This document shows positions 1 through 8,237 of a DNA stretch of 37,266 nt, one piece after another. The stretch covers positions 1 through 37,266 of the forward strand of contig CAZVWS010000020.1 in assembly GCA_964631255.1 (NCBI GenBank). The letters are read 5' to 3'. Numbering within the stretch: the stretch's first letter is position 1; each line of letters opens with the position of its first letter. Origin of the DNA: JBGZFC01 sp964631255 (GTDB lineage Bacteria > Bacteroidota > Bacteroidia > Bacteroidales > Dysgonomonadaceae). Made by a program: the position numbers and the translations under genes. The notes beneath the pieces are model-generated. The model was not told where the DNA came from and searched no databases. It was given only the letters and a program-made list of their open reading frames with translations.

Positions 1-54
1 AACCCACATCGTCGGAACCGGAATCCGATATTCTATCCATTGAACTACGGGTGC
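1..54 (-). tRNA. tRNA-Arg (anticodon CCG), 5' part, cut by window edge
   Basis: Read on the minus strand, the sequence starts with GCACCCG (acceptor 5' strand, first base at 54), followed by a D-arm (GTTC...GAAT). The anticodon stem TCGGA/TCCGA closes a seven-base loop TTCCGGT, so the anticodon is CCG (plus-strand bases 19-21). The start of the T-arm (TGGGTT) is at the window edge. The 3' third of the gene lies outside the window, so the acceptor pairing and CCA status cannot be checked. The anticodon stem and loop are complete and unambiguous. Confidence 0.9.
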
Positions 55-65
55 AAAAAAGTCTG

Positions 66-680
66 TTATCTGAACGAAGTTTTATCCCATTTCAGAATGA
101 TGGTTTGGTTTTTTATAAATGGTTCAATGTCGGACAATTGCTCAGCCGACAGATAATTTTTGTAATCGAGCGTCAGAGTCATATTATTCGAGTTTGCCAC
201 AAATTCAGCCCAAACGGGATAAATATCGGGCAAAGATAGTGCAAAATTATATTTACCCGAATTTTTTAATTCCGGATTAAAGAAAATTTCAGGAGACATG
301 GCAGGCAGATACAACTCTCTGTCCATCGCTTGCCATTGGGCATCATAAAATTGGATTTGGCTATCGCAAACTTTGGAGCATACGGTTTTGATAACACAAA
401 TTACAAAACCATCATTGGCAAGCGGTAACAATTTTATCTGTGTAGTTCCCACTTCCGAAGTTTTTATTTTCAGATAATCCGGCGTGTGTGTCGTTTTTTC
501 CATTTTGCCCAATTCGTAAGGGATGATTGTGGTGGTTGTGTCCACAACAAGCATCGTGCGATTGTCCACCGAAAAGCCGGGCAAAATATGCTCGGGCATG
601 GTTTTGAATATTTCGTTTATGCTTTGCGCAAAACCACCTGCCGATACAAACAGTAACAATAAAAATAATATTTTTCTCAT
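66..680 (-). CDS. DUF3256-like secreted protein of unknown function
   Basis: This 204-residue protein has a clear Sec signal peptide: MRK, a run of Leu/Val/Phe, then AGGFAQ at about residues 14-19. The mature part matches my recollection of the Bacteroidetes family DUF3256, with an opening INEIFKTMPEHILPGFS, a central lysine/threonine-rich beta region, and a C-terminal region rich in aromatic residues. No catalytic motif is visible. It probably sits in the periplasm or is anchored to the envelope. A TAACTTTG -7 element lies about 60 bp upstream. The gene ends just before the tRNA-Arg. The family assignment comes from memory of sequence style and was not searched. Confidence 0.75.
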   Translation of the reverse strand: MRKILFLLLLFVSAGGFAQSINEIFKTMPEHILPGFSVDNRTMLVVDTTTTIIPYELGKMEKTTHTPDYLKIKTSEVGTTQIKLLPLANDGFVICVIKTVCSKVCDSQIQFYDAQWQAMDRELYLPAMSPEIFFNPELKNSGKYNFALSLPDIYPVWAEFVANSNNMTLTLDYKNYLSAEQLSDIEPFIKNQTIILKWDKTSFR

Positions 681-736
681 ACAAATTTCGGATAGAATAC
701 ATTTGTCTTAGGAACAGCCTTGTTCCGTTCAAAACA

Positions 737-770
737 CAAAGTTATATTTTTTAATCAGAACGCCCACAAA
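737..770 (-). promoter_or_regulatory. Bacteroidetes-type promoter for the DUF3256-like gene
   Basis: On the minus strand, TAACTTTG (737-744) fits the -7 consensus TAnnTTTG, and a TTTG (767-770) lies 22 bp upstream as a possible -33 element. This places transcription start about 50 bp before the ATG at 680. Confidence 0.5.
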
Positions 771-797
771 AAAAGCCGTCCATTTTGATGGACAGCT
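768..797 (-). terminator. Rho-independent terminator of the small lipoprotein gene
   Basis: On the minus strand, the stem GCTGTCCAT / ATGGACGGC with a four-base loop is followed directly by a run of seven T. It lies about 32 bp after the stop codon of the gene at 829-1050. Confidence 0.85.
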
Positions 798-828
798 TCA
801 CTTTTTTATTTTGTAAAAAAGTTAGAAC

Positions 829-1050
829 TTAGTCAGCTACTATTACTTCTTCAACAACTTGCGTTACAGTATCAACAGTTGCAGCTGCGATGCTATCAGC
901 AATGCGAGCTTCTTCTTGAGCGATACTGTCTAATCTTGCTACTTCAGCCAAACTGTCTAATCTTGCTTTTTCAGCTTCAGCTTGTTTGTTGGTGCAAGAT
1001 GCAAATCCAAGTGTAGCAGCTAATGCTACGAAAAATAATACTTTTTTCAT
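829..1050 (-). CDS. Small acidic lipoprotein with imperfect ARLDS repeats
   Basis: This 73-residue protein starts MKKVLFFVALAATLGFASC, a lipoprotein signal peptide with a lipobox ending at Cys19. The mature part contains three imperfect helical repeats, ARLDSLAEV, ARLDSIAQEE and ARIADSIAAA, followed by a Val/Glu/Asp tail. It is predicted to be a short amphipathic or coiled-coil helix tethered to a membrane by lipid. No function can be assigned. The gene is monocistronic, with its own promoter at 1101-1128 and a strong terminator, which suggests it may be highly expressed, as many small Bacteroidetes lipoproteins are. Confidence 0.85.
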   Translation of the reverse strand: MKKVLFFVALAATLGFASCTNKQAEAEKARLDSLAEVARLDSIAQEEARIADSIAAATVDTVTQVVEEVIVAD

Positions 1051-1100
1051 TTTTCCAATAATTTTTAAACGATAGTAAATAATTGTTTATAAAAACGGCG

Positions 1101-1128
1101 CAAAGATACATGTTTTTATGTTTCACAA
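1101..1128 (-). promoter_or_regulatory. Promoter of the small lipoprotein gene
   Basis: On the minus strand, TATCTTTG (1101-1108) is a strong match to the -7 consensus TAnnTTTG, with TTG (1126-1128) 17 bp further upstream. Transcription would begin about 40 bp before the ATG. Confidence 0.65.
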
Positions 1129-1433
1129 CATGATTTCGGTAAAAAATTAGAGTTAAATAGAGTTAATCGGCTTGTTTTCGATGTTTTTTAACTAAATCGG
1201 GACGTTTTTGGGTCGAAATATCGAGAAAAAACTACAAAAATAGGGTAAAATATTATTCATTTTTGCAACTCACACTTTTGGAACACGATTGACCGTAAAT
1301 CGATAAACAATTTAAATTCAACACATACATCTATTAAGCAACAAAAATAGCTTTTACACGACAACAATATGTAAAATCGGCTTTTAGGAACAAAGATTTT
1401 CAAACATCTTTTCCATAATCGGATTTAATTCTC

Positions 1434-1441
1434 TAAATTTG
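1434..1441 (+). promoter_or_regulatory. Candidate -7 element for the nucleotidyltransferase/galactose cluster
   Basis: TAAATTTG fits TAnnTTTG and lies 33 bp before the ATG at 1474. I see no clear -33 element. The rest of the 423-bp gap (1051-1473) holds only the lipoprotein promoter and a short direct repeat, AGAGTTAA at 1149-1156 and 1159-1166. I see no RNA gene or further ORF in it. Confidence 0.45.
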
Positions 1442-1473
1442 CAGAAAATAACCTAAAAAAAGAGAGAAAAGAT

Positions 1474-2382
1474 ATGGCAATGAAACCCACTTTATTTGTT
1501 TTGGCGGCAGGCATGGGAAGCCGTTATGGCGGTTTGAAACAGCTGGACGGATTAGGACCAAATGGCGAAACAATCATGGATTACTCTATATACGATGCGG
1601 TAAATGCCGGTTTTGGCAAATTGGTATTTGTTATTCGTAAATCATTTGAAGAAGATTTTCGTGAGAAAATTGTAAAAAAATACCAATCTAAAATTGAAAT
1701 TGAATTGGTTTTTCAAGAGTCGGACAAACTACCGGCAGGATTCTCGCCCAATCCGGAACGAATAAAACCTTGGGGTACAAATCACGCGGTATTGATGGGC
1801 GAAGAAGTTATTCACGAACCATTTGCCGTAATCAATGCCGACGATTATTACGGACGCGAAAGTTTCCAACTGCTGGCAGATTTCTTGAATGAAGTGCACA
1901 ACAGCAAAAACAAGTATTGTATGATAGGCTACCGGGTAGGAAACACCTTGTCCGAGAGTGGCACCGTTGCGCGTGGTGTTTGCGAAACAGATGCCCAAAA
2001 TCACCTTACCGGCGTGGTAGAACGCACACAAATAATGCGCATCGATGGCGATGTGAAATATAAAAATGAAAACGACGATTGGGTAACAATTGCCGACAAC
2101 ACGCCCGTTTCGATGAATATGTGGGGTTTTACTCCCGACTACTTCTTCTACTCGAAAGAATATTTTATCGAATTTCTTACACAAAATGCCGATAACTTAA
2201 AGGCCGAATTTTTCATCCCAAAAGTGGTAAACAGCTTGATAGAGAATGGCGAAGTTACAGTAAAAGTGATAGATACACCATCTAAATGGTTTGGAGTAAC
2301 GTATGCCGAAGACCGAGAAGAAGTGGTGGCAAAAATAAAAAAATTGGTGGATGACGGCATCTATCCGTCGCCTCTCTGGTAA
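1474..2382 (+). CDS. Sugar-phosphate nucleotidyltransferase-family protein
   Basis: This 302-residue protein has an NTP_transferase fold signature. The N-terminal LAAGMGSRYGGLKQ (about residues 10-23) matches the G-x-G-(S/T)-R pyrophosphorylase loop, with a following lysine. VINADDYYG at about residues 119-127 supplies the metal-binding aspartates. Family members join an NTP to a sugar-1-phosphate or similar substrate in the cytoplasm. There is no C-terminal hexapeptide-repeat domain of the GlmU type. It heads a plus-strand run with a CBS-domain membrane protein, galM, a sugar carrier and galK. The context suggests hexose-1-phosphate as substrate, but the exact NTP and sugar cannot be read from sequence. 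Fold: high confidence. Specificity: low. Confidence 0.85.
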   Translation: MAMKPTLFVLAAGMGSRYGGLKQLDGLGPNGETIMDYSIYDAVNAGFGKLVFVIRKSFEEDFREKIVKKYQSKIEIELVFQESDKLPAGFSPNPERIKPWGTNHAVLMGEEVIHEPFAVINADDYYGRESFQLLADFLNEVHNSKNKYCMIGYRVGNTLSESGTVARGVCETDAQNHLTGVVERTQIMRIDGDVKYKNENDDWVTIADNTPVSMNMWGFTPDYFFYSKEYFIEFLTQNADNLKAEFFIPKVVNSLIENGEVTVKVIDTPSKWFGVTYAEDREEVVAKIKKLVDDGIYPSPLW

Positions 2383-2426
2383 AAAACAGATACCTGCCGG
2401 AAAAAAGATAACACTCGGTTACAAAT

Positions 2427-3731
2427 ATGTGGATTGATATAATAATTGTACTTTTACTCATCCTGCTTAACGGCTTTTTCGCTTTGTCTGAAATTGCCGT
2501 TGTGTCGGCAAAAAAGTCCAAGTTGGAGTCCGAACGAAAAAAAGGAAACAAAGGTGCCGATAGAGCCTTGAAACTCAAATCGGACCCCGATAATTTCTTG
2601 TCGTCGGTGCAAGTAGGTATCACACTCATCGGTATCATCAACGGGGCATACGGAGGACAGGTTTTCGCCGATTACCTGACACCTCTATTTTCGCGAATAC
2701 CGTTCACAGCCATGTTTGCCGATGCATTATCTATGGTTGTAGTGGTTTTCTTGATTACGTATGTTTCTATCGTGATTGGCGAGTTAGTTCCCAAAACAGT
2801 TGCCCTAAACAAGCCGGAAAAAATGGCGATGGTTATTTCGCGACCCATCTATGCCGTGAGCATCATTTTTTACCCGTTTGTGCGACTTTTGGCCATATCA
2901 ACCAGCCTATTCAACAAGCTAATCGGACTAAAACCCACCGAAGAGGCAATGTCTGAAATGGAACTTCGAGCTTTGCTTAAAACCGCATCTAAAGAGGGAG
3001 TTATAGAAAGTGAGGAAAACATCATTCACGAGCAAGTTTTTTATTTCTCCGACAAACGAGCACGCCACTTGATGACCCACAGAACCGATGTAGAATGGAT
3101 AGATATTTCAAAACCAAAAGAAGAAATAATTGAAGACATTCTCAAAACACGACACGGCAGAGTTTTGGCTTGCAACAAGATTCTCGACGAGTTCACGGGC
3201 ATCATTTCCGTGAAAGAATTTCTTCTAAAATTGTACCACAGCAAAGAAATTAATATAAACGATTTCATTCGCGAGCCCTTGATTGTGCCATCTACACTGA
3301 GAGCGCAAAAAGTGCTTAAATTATTCAAATCGAATCACATATTTATTGCTATCGTGGTGGACGAATATGGCAGTTTGGACGGGATTATTACCATGCACGA
3401 TATTATCGAAAACTTGGTGGGTACAATCCCCAACGAAAACGAAGTGGAAGAACCCGATATTTTTATGCGAAACGAAAATTCGGCACTTGTGAACGGCGAA
3501 GCCCCTATTGAAGTGCTGACGCTGTTGATGGATGATTTTATAATCGATTTTGACGAGATAAATTATTCTACTGTAGCGGGTTTTGTTTTATCAAACATCA
3601 ACAAAATTCCACAAGTGGGAGATACGTTCGAGTATGAAAATACAACTTTCGAAATTGTGGATGTGGATGGTAACAAAATAGACAAAGTCATGGTTACAAA
3701 AAAAGAGGGCGGTAACCAAGATATATATTAA
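2427..3731 (+). CDS. HlyC/CorC-family membrane protein (DUF21-CBS-CorC_HlyC)
   Basis: This 434-residue protein has the three family domains in order. An N-terminal DUF21 membrane domain (about residues 1-185) contains LLLILLNGFFALSEIAVVSA and further hydrophobic segments, with VIGELVPKTVALNKPE at its end. A CBS pair (about 200-335) includes HGRVLACNKILDEFTGIIS and VVDEYGSLDGIITMHDI. The C-terminal CorC_HlyC domain (about 350-430) includes DFDEINYSTVAGFVLSNINKIPQVGDTFEYE. Homologues (CorC, CNNM, 'hemolysin') are linked to Mg2+/Co2+ transport or efflux. The gene starts 44 bp after the nucleotidyltransferase and ends 49 bp before galM, so it is probably co-transcribed, although no functional link to galactose use is obvious. 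Confidence 0.9.
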   Translation: MWIDIIIVLLLILLNGFFALSEIAVVSAKKSKLESERKKGNKGADRALKLKSDPDNFLSSVQVGITLIGIINGAYGGQVFADYLTPLFSRIPFTAMFADALSMVVVVFLITYVSIVIGELVPKTVALNKPEKMAMVISRPIYAVSIIFYPFVRLLAISTSLFNKLIGLKPTEEAMSEMELRALLKTASKEGVIESEENIIHEQVFYFSDKRARHLMTHRTDVEWIDISKPKEEIIEDILKTRHGRVLACNKILDEFTGIISVKEFLLKLYHSKEININDFIREPLIVPSTLRAQKVLKLFKSNHIFIAIVVDEYGSLDGIITMHDIIENLVGTIPNENEVEEPDIFMRNENSALVNGEAPIEVLTLLMDDFIIDFDEINYSTVAGFVLSNINKIPQVGDTFEYENTTFEIVDVDGNKIDKVMVTKKEGGNQDIY

Positions 3732-3780
3732 ACTACAGCCTTGACTCTAATACCGATATATTTTATCAAAAAGAACGGAA

Positions 3781-4866
3781 ATGAATAATAAACAGAGCAA
3801 ATCGGGATTACAAACCAGAGCATTCCAAAAAATAGTAGATGGCAAAGAAGTCAATCTATATATCCTTACTAACGAAGATGGAAGCGAGATGACAATTACC
3901 AATTATGGTGCGAAAATAGTGTCGCTTTCTGTTCCCGACAAATATGGAAAACTGACCGACGTGGTTTTGGGACACACATCCATCGACGAATATTTGACTT
4001 CGGAAGAACCCTATTTCGGAGCTGTATGCGGACGCACCGGAAATCGCATTGCCAATGGCAAATTTGTTTTAGAAGGCACTGAATACAAACTTGCCATAAA
4101 CAACGGACCCAACTCGCTGCACGGAGGGTTAAAAGGTTTTAATGCCCGGGTGTGGGATGTAAAAAAAGTATCGGACAACAGCATCCAACTTTTTTACCTG
4201 TCGCCCGATGGCGAAGAAGGTTTTCCGGGAAATCTCTCGGTAACAATTACATACACGCTCACGGCAGATAATGCACTGGATATTGTTTACGAAGCACAAA
4301 CCGATAAAATAACCATACTGAATCTGACCAATCACTCTTATTTCAACTTGTCGGGCGAAGGCGATTCATATATTGGCGACCACCTGCTAACACTGGAATC
4401 TGATTTTTATCTGCCTACCGACAACACCGCCATTCCTTACGGAAAACCGGAATCGGTTGCGGGAACACCCATGGATTTCACAACTGAACATGCCATTGGT
4501 GAAAGAATAAACGACAATTTTGAACAACTTATTTTTGGAAAAGGATATGACCACACGTTTGTTTTAAACAGAAAAGAAGATGGCGAATTTGCCTACATTG
4601 GTTCGTGCACCTCCCCAAAAAGTGGAATAAAGATGGAGATGCACACCTCAGAACCCGGTGTGCAAATGTATACAGGCAACTGGATGACGGGCAATTTTTC
4701 CGCAAAAAACGGGCATCGTTATCCCGAGCGTTCGGCAGTATGTTTTGAAACGCAACACTTCCCCGACAGCATCAACAAACCCGAATATCCTTCGGTAATT
4801 CTTAAACCCGGAGAGGTTTTTAAATCGAGAACAACATATAAATTTAGTGCAACCAATAATTTTTAA
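3781..4866 (+). CDS. galM: Aldose 1-epimerase (galactose mutarotase)
   Basis: This 361-residue protein interconverts the alpha and beta anomers of galactose or glucose, feeding the alpha form to galactokinase. Visible family blocks are NYGAKIVSLSVPDK near the N-terminus, GAVCGRTGNRIANGKF, NHSYFNLSGEG (catalytic His region), KGYDHTFVLN, and the C-terminal CFETQHFPDSINKPEYPS (catalytic Glu in FET). There is no signal peptide, so it is cytoplasmic. The length is normal for the family. It sits 25 bp upstream of a sugar carrier and shares the run with galK. Confidence 0.95.
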   Translation: MNNKQSKSGLQTRAFQKIVDGKEVNLYILTNEDGSEMTITNYGAKIVSLSVPDKYGKLTDVVLGHTSIDEYLTSEEPYFGAVCGRTGNRIANGKFVLEGTEYKLAINNGPNSLHGGLKGFNARVWDVKKVSDNSIQLFYLSPDGEEGFPGNLSVTITYTLTADNALDIVYEAQTDKITILNLTNHSYFNLSGEGDSYIGDHLLTLESDFYLPTDNTAIPYGKPESVAGTPMDFTTEHAIGERINDNFEQLIFGKGYDHTFVLNRKEDGEFAYIGSCTSPKSGIKMEMHTSEPGVQMYTGNWMTGNFSAKNGHRYPERSAVCFETQHFPDSINKPEYPSVILKPGEVFKSRTTYKFSATNNF

Positions 4867-4891
4867 AACAACAATAAATAATTAATCAATT

Positions 4892-6187
4892 ATGAATACA
4901 ACAGAACAAAAGAAAAATTATCTTTTACCGATAATTATGATGATTGCTCTTTTCGGAATGATTTCGTTTGTTACCGGATTGGCAAACCCGATGGGAGTAA
5001 TTGTGAAAAACCAGTTCACTACATCCAATTTCATGTCTACGCTCGGTTATTTTGCCAATTTTATCGCTTACGCGTTTATGGGCTACCCCGCAGGACAGAT
5101 GTTGCAGAAAATTGGCTATAAAAAAACAGCTTTGTGGGCAATATTCGTAGGTTTTGCCGGCGTGGGAATTATGGTTTTGGCAGGCGAATCCAGCAGTTTT
5201 CCTGTTTATCTTGTTGGTGCTTTTGTTGCCGGTTTTTCCATGTGTATGCTCAATACGGTCGTAAACCCTATGCTCAACACGCTTGGCGGTGGTGGCAACA
5301 AAGGAAATCAGTTGATACAAATTGGAGGCTCGTTCAACTCGCTGATGGCAACTATTGTACCCGTTTTGGTAGGCTATTTAATTGGCAGCAACGTAGCCAA
5401 CGCCAATATTACCGATGCTTATCCGGCACTTTTCCTTGCTATGGGAATTTTCGCTTTGGCATTTATCGTCTTATTTTTTGTTTCTATACCAGAGCCCAGT
5501 TTATCTGTCAGAAAATCGAATATTCGCTATGAGCACAGTCCGTTTGCATTTCGTCATTTCGTGATGGGTGCAGTAGCTATTTTCTTATATGTAGGTATCG
5601 AAGTGGGTATCCAAATGTTCATTAATCCGTTTATGACAAGTTCGGTTGCCGAAGGCGGATTGGCATACGACCCAACCATAGCCGGCTCTGTAGTAGGCAC
5701 TTATTGGTTTTTGATGTTGGTAGGACGACTCATTGGCGCATCCGTTGGCGGAAAAGTGTCCAGTAAAACTATGCTTACCGTGGTATCCATCGTGGGTATT
5801 ATCTTTGTTTTGGCAGCAGTTTTAACTCCCATCCAGAAAATGGCAAGCATGCCCGTTTTCCAATCAGACATTTCATTTGGCATGGTACAAATTCCAATTA
5901 GCATTATCTTCCTTGTACTCTGCGGATTGTGCACCTCGGTAATGTGGGGAGGCATCTTCAATCTTGCAGTAGAAGGATTGGGTAAATATACCGAAGCGGC
6001 ATCCGGCTTTTTCATGGTAATGGTAATGGGTGGTGGCGTATTGCCCGCCATTCAGGGATTTTTTGCCGATAGTATTGGCTACATCAACAGCTATTGGGTA
6101 ATAATAATTGCTTTGCTATTTTTACTGTATTATGCGCTCATCGGTTCTAAAAACGTGAACACCGATATTCCGGTTACAGACGAGTAA
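4892..6187 (+). CDS. gluP: Sugar MFS transporter, FHS family (glucose/galactose type)
   Basis: This 431-residue polytopic membrane protein has about 12 hydrophobic helices. The N-terminal GLANPMGVIVKNQF and MGYPAGQMLQKIGYKKTALW match the FucP/GluP group of H+-sugar symporters. CMLNTVVNPMLNTLGGGGNKGNQLIQIGGSFNS (read in pieces around residues 119-150) and the conserved second-half segment VGTYWFLMLVGRLIGA also fit. It probably brings galactose or glucose across the inner membrane. Position between galM and galK supports galactose. The substrate is not decidable from sequence; fucose or glucose remain possible. Confidence 0.85.
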   Translation: MNTTEQKKNYLLPIIMMIALFGMISFVTGLANPMGVIVKNQFTTSNFMSTLGYFANFIAYAFMGYPAGQMLQKIGYKKTALWAIFVGFAGVGIMVLAGESSSFPVYLVGAFVAGFSMCMLNTVVNPMLNTLGGGGNKGNQLIQIGGSFNSLMATIVPVLVGYLIGSNVANANITDAYPALFLAMGIFALAFIVLFFVSIPEPSLSVRKSNIRYEHSPFAFRHFVMGAVAIFLYVGIEVGIQMFINPFMTSSVAEGGLAYDPTIAGSVVGTYWFLMLVGRLIGASVGGKVSSKTMLTVVSIVGIIFVLAAVLTPIQKMASMPVFQSDISFGMVQIPISIIFLVLCGLCTSVMWGGIFNLAVEGLGKYTEAASGFFMVMVMGGGVLPAIQGFFADSIGYINSYWVIIIALLFLLYYALIGSKNVNTDIPVTDE

Positions 6188-6496
6188 TAAAATCATTTGA
6201 CGAAACAAATTCAGACCATTTTGGAAACGATGAAACGAGCACATAAATCATTTATTCTGAAATAGATGATTACAGCAAGTTACATTTATTCAAAATGAAA
6301 AGAATAAAAATAAACACATAAAACACCTGTGAGCAAAATAAAGAATTTCGACACACAAGAATTTGATTATAGAAAGAAGGCGGAAGTCTGAAGTTTGAAA
6401 TTTTTCAACGAAAGGATAAAAACTTTAGAAAAAGTCTAATTCTCTACAAATAAAAAAGTCTTTGTTCTTGGCTCTTGGTTCTAAAATTATAGACGC
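6188..6496 (+). other. 309-bp intergenic region before galK
   Basis: There is no ORF or RNA gene here, and I find no convincing TAnnTTTG element. It contains two low-complexity word-like stretches: GGAAGTCTGAAGTTTGAAA (6382-6400), and a repeated TTGTTCTTGG / CTCTTGGTTC segment (6460-6483) that ends 13 bp before the galK ATG. It is therefore uncertain whether galK is read from the upstream promoter or from its own. Confidence 0.6.
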
Positions 6497-7648
6497 ATGA
6501 AAAAAGAAGATATTATAAAAATATTTCATGAGAAATTTGGTGCCGAATCACCGGAGGTTTATACCTCACCCGGGCGCATAAATCTGATTGGCGAGCACAC
6601 CGATTACAACGGAAGTTTTGTATTTCCCGGTGCAATAGACAAAGGTATGATTGCTGCAATCCGGTTAAACGGAACCGACAAAATACGAGCTTATGCTGCC
6701 AATTTGCAGGAATTTTCTGAATTTGGACTGAACGAAGAAGATTTACCCAAAGAGGGTTGGGCAAAATATATTTTCGGCGTATGCCGCGAGATTATCAAGC
6801 GTGGCGGAAGGGTGGTCGGATTTGACACTGCTTTCGCCGGCGATGTTCCGTTGGGAGCGGGCATGTCGTCATCTGCTGCTTTGGAAAGCACTTATGCTTT
6901 TGCACTAAACGATATGTTGAGTTTGGGAATCGACAAATTTGAATTGGCACGCATCGGTCAGTCTACCGAGCACAACTATGTGGGCGTAAAATGTGGCATC
7001 ATGGATCAGTTCGCTTCCATTTTTGGTAAAGAGGGACACTTGATGCGATTAGATACCAAATCGATGGAGTTCGACTACTTTCCCTTCAATCCGAAAGGAT
7101 ACAAATTGGTGCTTTTAGACACGTTGGTGAAACACGAATTGGCATCATCGGCGTACAACAAACGACGCGAATCGTGCGAACGAGCAGCCAAAACAATTCG
7201 TGAAAACGGCAATCCCGACGTGCATTTCTTGCGCGATGCAACAATGGAGCAACTTATTGCCGTGAAGGACAAGATTTCGGACGAAGACTTCAAGCGTGCA
7301 GAGTACGTGATAGAAGAAACACAACGCGTTTATGATGTTTCGGAAGCACTAAAAAAAGGCGATTACGAAACCGTTGGCGACAGAATGTACAAAACGCACC
7401 ACGGCATGAGCAAGCTGTACGAAGTAAGTTGCGAAGAGCTCGATTTTCTGAACGAAGTAGCTAAAGAACATGGGGTTACCGGTTCTCGTGTGATGGGTGG
7501 CGGTTTTGGTGGTTGCACCATCAATTTGGTAAAGGATGAATTGTATGATTCATTTATAGAAGATGCCAAAAAGCAATTCAATACAAAATTTGGGCATGAA
7601 CCCAAAGTGTACGATGTTGTGATAAAAGACGGCGCACGAAAACTTTAA
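6497..7648 (+). CDS. galK: Galactokinase
   Basis: This 383-residue cytoplasmic kinase phosphorylates alpha-D-galactose to galactose-1-phosphate with ATP. All three GHMP-kinase motifs are present. The galactokinase signature GRINLIGEHTDYNG is at about residues 23-36, the ATP loop VPLGAGMSSSAALE at about 117-130, and the C-terminal GSRVMGGGFGGCTINLV at about 331-347. The catalytic Asp region, VGVKCGIMDQFAS, is also present. The length is normal. It lies 309 bp after the sugar carrier and ends at a strong bidirectional terminator. No galT or galE is present in this window. Confidence 0.97.
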   Translation: MKKEDIIKIFHEKFGAESPEVYTSPGRINLIGEHTDYNGSFVFPGAIDKGMIAAIRLNGTDKIRAYAANLQEFSEFGLNEEDLPKEGWAKYIFGVCREIIKRGGRVVGFDTAFAGDVPLGAGMSSSAALESTYAFALNDMLSLGIDKFELARIGQSTEHNYVGVKCGIMDQFASIFGKEGHLMRLDTKSMEFDYFPFNPKGYKLVLLDTLVKHELASSAYNKRRESCERAAKTIRENGNPDVHFLRDATMEQLIAVKDKISDEDFKRAEYVIEETQRVYDVSEALKKGDYETVGDRMYKTHHGMSKLYEVSCEELDFLNEVAKEHGVTGSRVMGGGFGGCTINLVKDELYDSFIEDAKKQFNTKFGHEPKVYDVVIKDGARKL

Positions 7649-7669
7649 CAATAGCGTGCTGTATTATAA

Positions 7670-7710
7670 ACAAAAGAAACTGTCTAGCGTGGCAGTTTCT
7701 TTTGTTTTTT
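7670..7710. terminator. Bidirectional Rho-independent terminator
   Basis: The perfect inverted repeat ACAAAAGAAACTG / CAGTTTCTTTTGT (7670-7682 and 7693-7705) has a ten-base loop. T follows it on the plus strand, and the A-rich left arm becomes T-rich on the minus strand. It separates the converging galK and the gene at 7722-8126. Confidence 0.85.
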
Positions 7711-7721
7711 AGCAATCGCAA

Positions 7722-8126
7722 TTAATTCAAATTTAAAAAATCGGGCAACGATTGTTTTATGTCTTGCTCCAAATCGTCTAAAATGGGCTGCACCACATCT
7801 CTATTGAGTTGTTTGGTAATAAACACCTTACCAAACACACCCACTCCAATGGGGTAGGATTTACCATCCCAATTAAGTTTCGGAACCGAAAACAGATAGT
7901 AGTTATCTACCGATACATGACTATTTATGAAACCGTTAAATAATTGTTCTCCGGCAAACTGCCAAGCAACGGAGCCAATCACATCGGTTCGTTCGGCAAT
8001 TATTTCGTCCATAATTTCGGTTGACTTAGCTTTCAAAGCGGCTTGGTGCACCTGTTCGTCCGGATTGGTAAAAAACGCCACGGCAAGCACGATAAGCAGA
8101 AAAAGGATGATAAGTTTGGATTTCAT
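7722..8126 (-). CDS. Small membrane-anchored or secreted protein, possibly DUF4359-like
   Basis: This 134-residue protein opens with MKSKLIILFLLIVLAVAFFTNP, one hydrophobic segment that could be a signal anchor or uncleaved signal. The remainder is soluble and has features I associate with DUF4359: NPDEQ after the helix, a central helical region, then YYLFSVPKL...YPIGVGVFGKVFI. There are no cysteines and no obvious active site. The function is unknown. The gene converges on galK and is followed upstream by the repeat tract at 8152-8236. The family call is tentative. Confidence 0.65.
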   Translation of the reverse strand: MKSKLIILFLLIVLAVAFFTNPDEQVHQAALKAKSTEIMDEIIAERTDVIGSVAWQFAGEQLFNGFINSHVSVDNYYLFSVPKLNWDGKSYPIGVGVFGKVFITKQLNRDVVQPILDDLEQDIKQSLPDFLNLN

Positions 8127-8151
8127 TTTACTAAATTAATCTATTCCTAAA

Positions 8152-8236
8152 ATTGGCATATTGGCTATTAACTAATTGGCACATTGACATATTAACTAAT
8201 TGGCATATTAACTAATTGACATTTTGGCTCATTGAT
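8152..8236. repeat. Degenerate tandem repeat, TTGGCATATTAACTAA-type
   Basis: This 85-bp tract is built from the words ATTAACTAATTGGCA and CATTGACAT, each repeated three or so times with irregular spacing. It fills nearly the whole gap between mrp and the gene at 7722-8126. It has no coding capacity and does not fold into a clean hairpin with a T-run. Confidence 0.75.
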
Positions 8237-8237
8237 A

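Noticed and set aside
1..54. tRNA-Arg as an attachment site for an integrated element
   Set aside because: Only the 5' part is visible and no integrase or repeated tRNA 3' end is present in the window, so there is no support.
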